Part shown: piece after piece, positions 5,252 through 7,090 of the stretch
Layout of the letters: each line of letters opens with the position of its first letter
How positions within the stretch are numbered: position 1 is the stretch's first letter
Source: Clostridia bacterium
GTDB lineage: Bacteria > Bacillota > Clostridia > Christensenellales > Aristaeellaceae
NCBI GenBank assembly: GCA_017551645.1
Contig: JAFZLE010000047.1
Location: 1-7,090 of the forward strand
Direction of reading: 5' to 3'
Length of the DNA stretch: 7,090 nt
Program-made: the position numbers and the translations under genes
The notes under the pieces: model-generated
What the model was told of the DNA's origin: nothing
The model's database searches: none
Seen by the model: the letters and a program-made list of their open reading frames with translations, nothing else

Positions 5252-6187
5252 TCAATTATCCTCTAACAGCTCATTGAAATAGTTCACAGCCATGTCGTGA
5301 AAAGCGCGACTGAGTTTTGAATAGTGTTTTTTTGTATTGCGTATAAAGCATACGGGATGCAGCTCCATAGATGGTGGCATAACCAACGGGATAAACAGAA
5401 TGTCTTCAGAAAGAATGCCTTTCAAATGAAGGTAGACCGTCTTCGTTACAATGCTTGCGGCGATTCCTTCAAACAGTGAGGTTCTGGCAAAGGGGGGATG
5501 GCTGACTGAGATCATATAGTTGGGAGTGATACCGGAGCAGCGAAATATGTCATCGATGAGGTGGACTGACATGATATTTAGGAACGGAAGATCTGAAAAC
5601 GTGGCAAGTTCCGCACTTTCGCCCTCACCGGGCAGAAGGTCCGCATAGTTTTCGCCGTAATGCCCAAGCAGGAGTTTTTTGGAGACCATCATGTAAAGAC
5701 TGTCGTGGAAAAGGATGTCGGTTTCGATCAGCGGGTGGTTGAACCGGTCAATGGAAATTGTGAAATCCAGCCGCCCGGAAAGCAGCAGATTCATCAGTTC
5801 ATCAGAGTGCCGTGAATAAAACTGCAGGTGTACATTGGGAAACACTTCATGGTATTTCTGCGCCAGAGAGGGCATGGCGATGCTCGTTCTGAAAAGACTG
5901 CAGCCTATACTGAGATTTCCTTCTGCTTTTTCCTTGATATCAGAAAGCAGCGCGCGAATGTTGTCTTCATCTATCTGATATTTCTGAGCGAATTCCAATA
6001 GGCATTGACCGGAATAGGTTAATGCAAGCCTTGGCTTCCTTTCGAAAAGTCGGCAGTTGAATTCTTTTTCAAGGCGCGCAATGTGATTGCTAAGATCCTG
6101 TTGTGAGATGAACAGTCGGTTTGCTGTCCTAGTAAAATTATAATCTTTGGTGGCTTCACAAAAATATAGCAGGCTCCTGGTATCCAT
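5252..6187 (-). CDS. LysR family transcriptional regulator
   Basis: This is a DNA-binding regulator, expected to work as a tetramer that responds to a small-molecule ligand. It has 311 residues, the typical length. The winged helix-turn-helix covers about residues 1-60, with the core NFTRTANRLFISQQDLSNHI (17-36) followed by ARLEKEFNCRLFER, the classic LysR pattern. A linker helix (about 60-88) leads to the effector domain, which opens with GNLSIGCS (90-97) and contains GRLDFTIS (138-145) and GIAASIVT (241-248) at the usual places. AGGAGA lies 8 nt before the ATG; the stop is TGA. It is divergent from the SLC13-type permease across a 230-bp dyad-rich spacer, the usual arrangement in which a LysR protein regulates itself and the opposite gene. 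The gene is visibly more AT-rich than its neighbours: one 60-base sample is 40% GC, against 62% for a sample from the MATE gene. The ligand is unknown but may be the anion carried by the permease. Confidence 0.95.
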   Translation of the reverse strand: MDTRSLLYFCEATKDYNFTRTANRLFISQQDLSNHIARLEKEFNCRLFERKPRLALTYSGQCLLEFAQKYQIDEDNIRALLSDIKEKAEGNLSIGCSLFRTSIAMPSLAQKYHEVFPNVHLQFYSRHSDELMNLLLSGRLDFTISIDRFNHPLIETDILFHDSLYMMVSKKLLLGHYGENYADLLPGEGESAELATFSDLPFLNIMSVHLIDDIFRCSGITPNYMISVSHPPFARTSLFEGIAASIVTKTVYLHLKGILSEDILFIPLVMPPSMELHPVCFIRNTKKHYSKLSRAFHDMAVNYFNELLEDN

Positions 6188-6219
6188 GAAAAGAATCTCC
6201 TGTTCCGGCAGCAGAATGC

Positions 6220-6225
6220 TCTATA
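6220..6225 (-). promoter_or_regulatory. Possible LysR gene -10 element
   Basis: TATAGA on the minus strand lies about 32 nt before the LysR ATG. No convincing -35 is present at 16-18 nt. TATCAT (6243-6248) is an alternative -10 and also lacks a good -35. A weak promoter is common for autoregulated LysR genes. Confidence 0.25.
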
Positions 6226-6245
6226 CAGACCAATGGTTCTTTATG

Positions 6246-6259
6246 ATACATTCATGTAT
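6246..6259. promoter_or_regulatory. ATACAT-TC-ATGTAT dyad, candidate LysR site
   Basis: Perfect 6-bp arms flank a 2-nt centre. It can be read as ATAC-N6-GTAT, one base shorter than the ATAC-N7-GTAT form often quoted for LysR boxes. It overlaps the possible LysR -10/-35 region, so binding could give autorepression. It lies over 100 bp upstream of the permease promoter start. Confidence 0.4.
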
Positions 6260-6260
6260 T

Positions 6261-6296
6261 CGCTGCCCAGCGCTTTTATCCTGCATGCCATTGCAG
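6261..6296. repeat. Two further dyads in the divergent spacer
   Basis: CGCTG-CC-CAGCG (6261-6272) and CTGCA-N6-TGCAG (6281-6296) are perfect 5-bp inverted repeats lying one after the other, directly next to the ATACAT dyad. The first is followed by TTTT on the plus strand, but no plus-strand gene lies upstream for it to terminate. Protein binding sites are a fair guess; chance cannot be excluded for arms this short. Confidence 0.3.
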
Positions 6297-6337
6297 ATTT
6301 AACAAATTTATTTAGTGAGCTTACAAATATTTACTAA

Positions 6338-6366
6338 TTTTCTTTGTGTTAAAGATGGATTATAAT
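6338..6366 (+). promoter_or_regulatory. Promoter of the SLC13-type permease gene
   Basis: A perfect TATAAT (6361-6366) is preceded at 17 nt by TTTTCT (6338-6343), which matches the -35 consensus at only three bases. A strong -10 with a poor -35 is typical of promoters that need an activator such as LysR. Transcription would begin near 6373 and give a leader of about 45 nt. The AT-rich stretch 6297-6345 lies where activator contacts are expected. Confidence 0.55.
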
Positions 6367-6376
6367 GTTCACATCG

Positions 6377-6392
6377 GTATCAGATAAGATAC
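6377..6392. promoter_or_regulatory. GTATC-N6-GATAC dyad at the permease transcription start
   Basis: GTATC (6377-6381) and GATAC (6388-6392) form perfect 5-bp arms just downstream of the predicted start near 6373. The half-site GATAC recurs in the dyad at 6245-6259. A shared half-site at both ends of the divergent spacer would fit one regulator binding twice. In RNA it would be only a weak hairpin upstream of the ribosome binding site. Confidence 0.35.
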
Positions 6393-6417
6393 TTCAACAC
6401 TTTTCAAGGAGGCCATT

Positions 6418-7090
6418 ATGACACAAGCGATCATCACCTTAATCATTCTTGTTGTCGCGGCGGTTCTGTTCATCACAGAAAAACTGCCCGTCCCCCTGAC
6501 AGCAATGCTCTGCCTTGCCGTTCTCGTCGTAACCGGAATCATAAAACCCGCTGACGCAATTGCCGGCTTCTCCAACACGACCGTGATCCTGCTCATCTCG
6601 ATGATCCTGGTCGGGAGCGCCCTGTTTGCCAGCGGCGTCACGGAAAAAATCGCGAAAGCTGCCCTGAAGATCGCCAAGACCGAAAGGCAGATGATCATGG
6701 TCGTGTTCGTTCTGGGCGCCGTACTGTCCGCCATGCTGAACAACACCGGCGTTATGGCCATGATGATCCCTCTTTTCCTGGGTGTGCAGGCAACTGTCGG
6801 CTACAGCGCTTCCAAGCTCATGATGTCCGGTTTCCTGGGCGTCATGTGCGGTGGCCGTCTTACCCTGGTAGGCGACGCGACAGTCAACTCCATTGCGCAG
6901 AAGGGTATTGAGGAAGTCGGCGGCACCTTCGGGCCATTTGCCATCGGCCGTATCGGTCTTCCCATCGCCATACTCACTTTCCTCTGGCTGCTCTTCTACG
7001 GATACAAGCATCTTCCCGATTGCAAGGCAACTGAAGAAAACATTGTTTTCAAAAACGACGGAGAAAAGAAAGACGCTCCTCTGTGGCAGC
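6418..7090 (+). CDS. SLC13/DASS-like anion permease, N-terminal part (runs off right edge)
   Basis: This is a membrane transporter of the ion-transporter superfamily that includes sodium:dicarboxylate, citrate and sulfate carriers; it probably imports an anion with Na+ or H+. I translated 224 codons, open to the edge. Hydrophobic segments lie at about 4-20, 28-42, 53-72, 93-124, 133-150 and 178-196, followed by a polar loop from 197. ITEKLPVPLTAML (19-31) and GFSNTTVILLISMILV (50-65) match the family's opening. SAMLNNTGVMAMMIP (104-118) sits at the ion-binding Ser-Asn-Thr motif, here NNT at 108-110, as I recall in several bacterial SLC13 permeases. GGRLTLVGDATVNSI (145-159) corresponds to the GGTxTLIGT segment, but with Asp-Ala where Thr-Ser/Pro is usual. 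Full-length members have about 420-600 residues. AAGGAGG lies 5 nt before the ATG. The divergent LysR gene probably controls it. The substrate is unknown. Confidence 0.85.
   Translation, partial: MTQAIITLIILVVAAVLFITEKLPVPLTAMLCLAVLVVTGIIKPADAIAGFSNTTVILLISMILVGSALFASGVTEKIAKAALKIAKTERQMIMVVFVLGAVLSAMLNNTGVMAMMIPLFLGVQATVGYSASKLMMSGFLGVMCGGRLTLVGDATVNSIAQKGIEEVGGTFGPFAIGRIGLPIAILTFLWLLFYGYKHLPDCKATEENIVFKNDGEKKDAPLWQ

Noticed and set aside
4989..5259. Ten-base direct repeats CATCAATTAT (4989-4998 and 5250-5259) flanking the LysR-MATE spacer, like a target duplication around a small mobile element.
   Set aside because: The sequences just inside the repeats do not form terminal inverted repeats, and the enclosed segment carries the MATE promoter. 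AT-rich ten-base repeats at this distance may be chance.
6439..7011. A 190-codon minus-strand open frame.
   Set aside because: It is antisense to the permease, which has a strong promoter, a ribosome binding site and transporter motifs.

Overview
The window looks like part of a chromosome from a fermentative, probably gut-associated Firmicute (Clostridia-like). The reasons are strong AGGAGG-type ribosome binding sites before nearly every gene, moderate GC, and gene types common there: a GH3 glycosidase, a GH29 fucosidase remnant, a MATE exporter, and a LysR regulator divergent from an SLC13-type permease. This placement is an inference from style and gene content, with no marker gene to confirm it.

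Layout. Five genes or gene remnants lie on the minus strand, read from right to left: a LysR regulator (5252-6187), a MATE exporter (3577-4974), a 712-residue protein of unassigned function (1234-3372), the broken 5' end of a GH29 alpha-L-fucosidase gene (1000-1191), and the first 279 codons of a GH3 beta-glycosidase (1-837, running off the left edge). On the plus strand, divergent from LysR, lies the first 224 codons of an SLC13/anion-permease-like transporter (6418 to the right edge).

Left part (1-3372) reads as a small glycan-degradation cluster. The 712-residue protein has a carbohydrate-enzyme-like layout: a Trp- and acid-rich N-terminal half, a nucleotide-fold segment resembling the GH42 middle domain, and a beta-rich C-terminus. 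It is followed after 42 nt by a GH29 start region with its own ribosome binding site. That reading frame is stopped by TAG at codon 23 and ends for good at codon 64, just before an extended -10 promoter that appears to serve the GH3 gene. The fucosidase is therefore lost, while its flanking glycosidase-type genes stay open.

Middle part (3373-5251). The MATE exporter has its own good promoter (TTGCAT-17-TATAGT) with a dyad over the probable transcription start. The 204-bp spacer between it and the 712-residue gene holds a nested inverted repeat flanked by two perfect palindromes, so it is probably a regulatory region. The 277-bp spacer between LysR and MATE holds imperfect repeats, a 25-bp near-palindrome and a possible 28-residue leader ORF.

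Right part (5252-7090). The LysR gene and the permease share a 230-bp AT-rich divergent spacer with several dyads, a perfect TATAAT for the permease, and ATAC/GTAT half-sites of the sort LysR proteins bind. The simplest reading is that this LysR protein controls uptake of an organic or inorganic anion through the permease.

No RNA gene, insertion sequence, CRISPR array or phage element was seen. The best leads for something new are the unassigned 712-residue family and the decayed fucosidase beside it.
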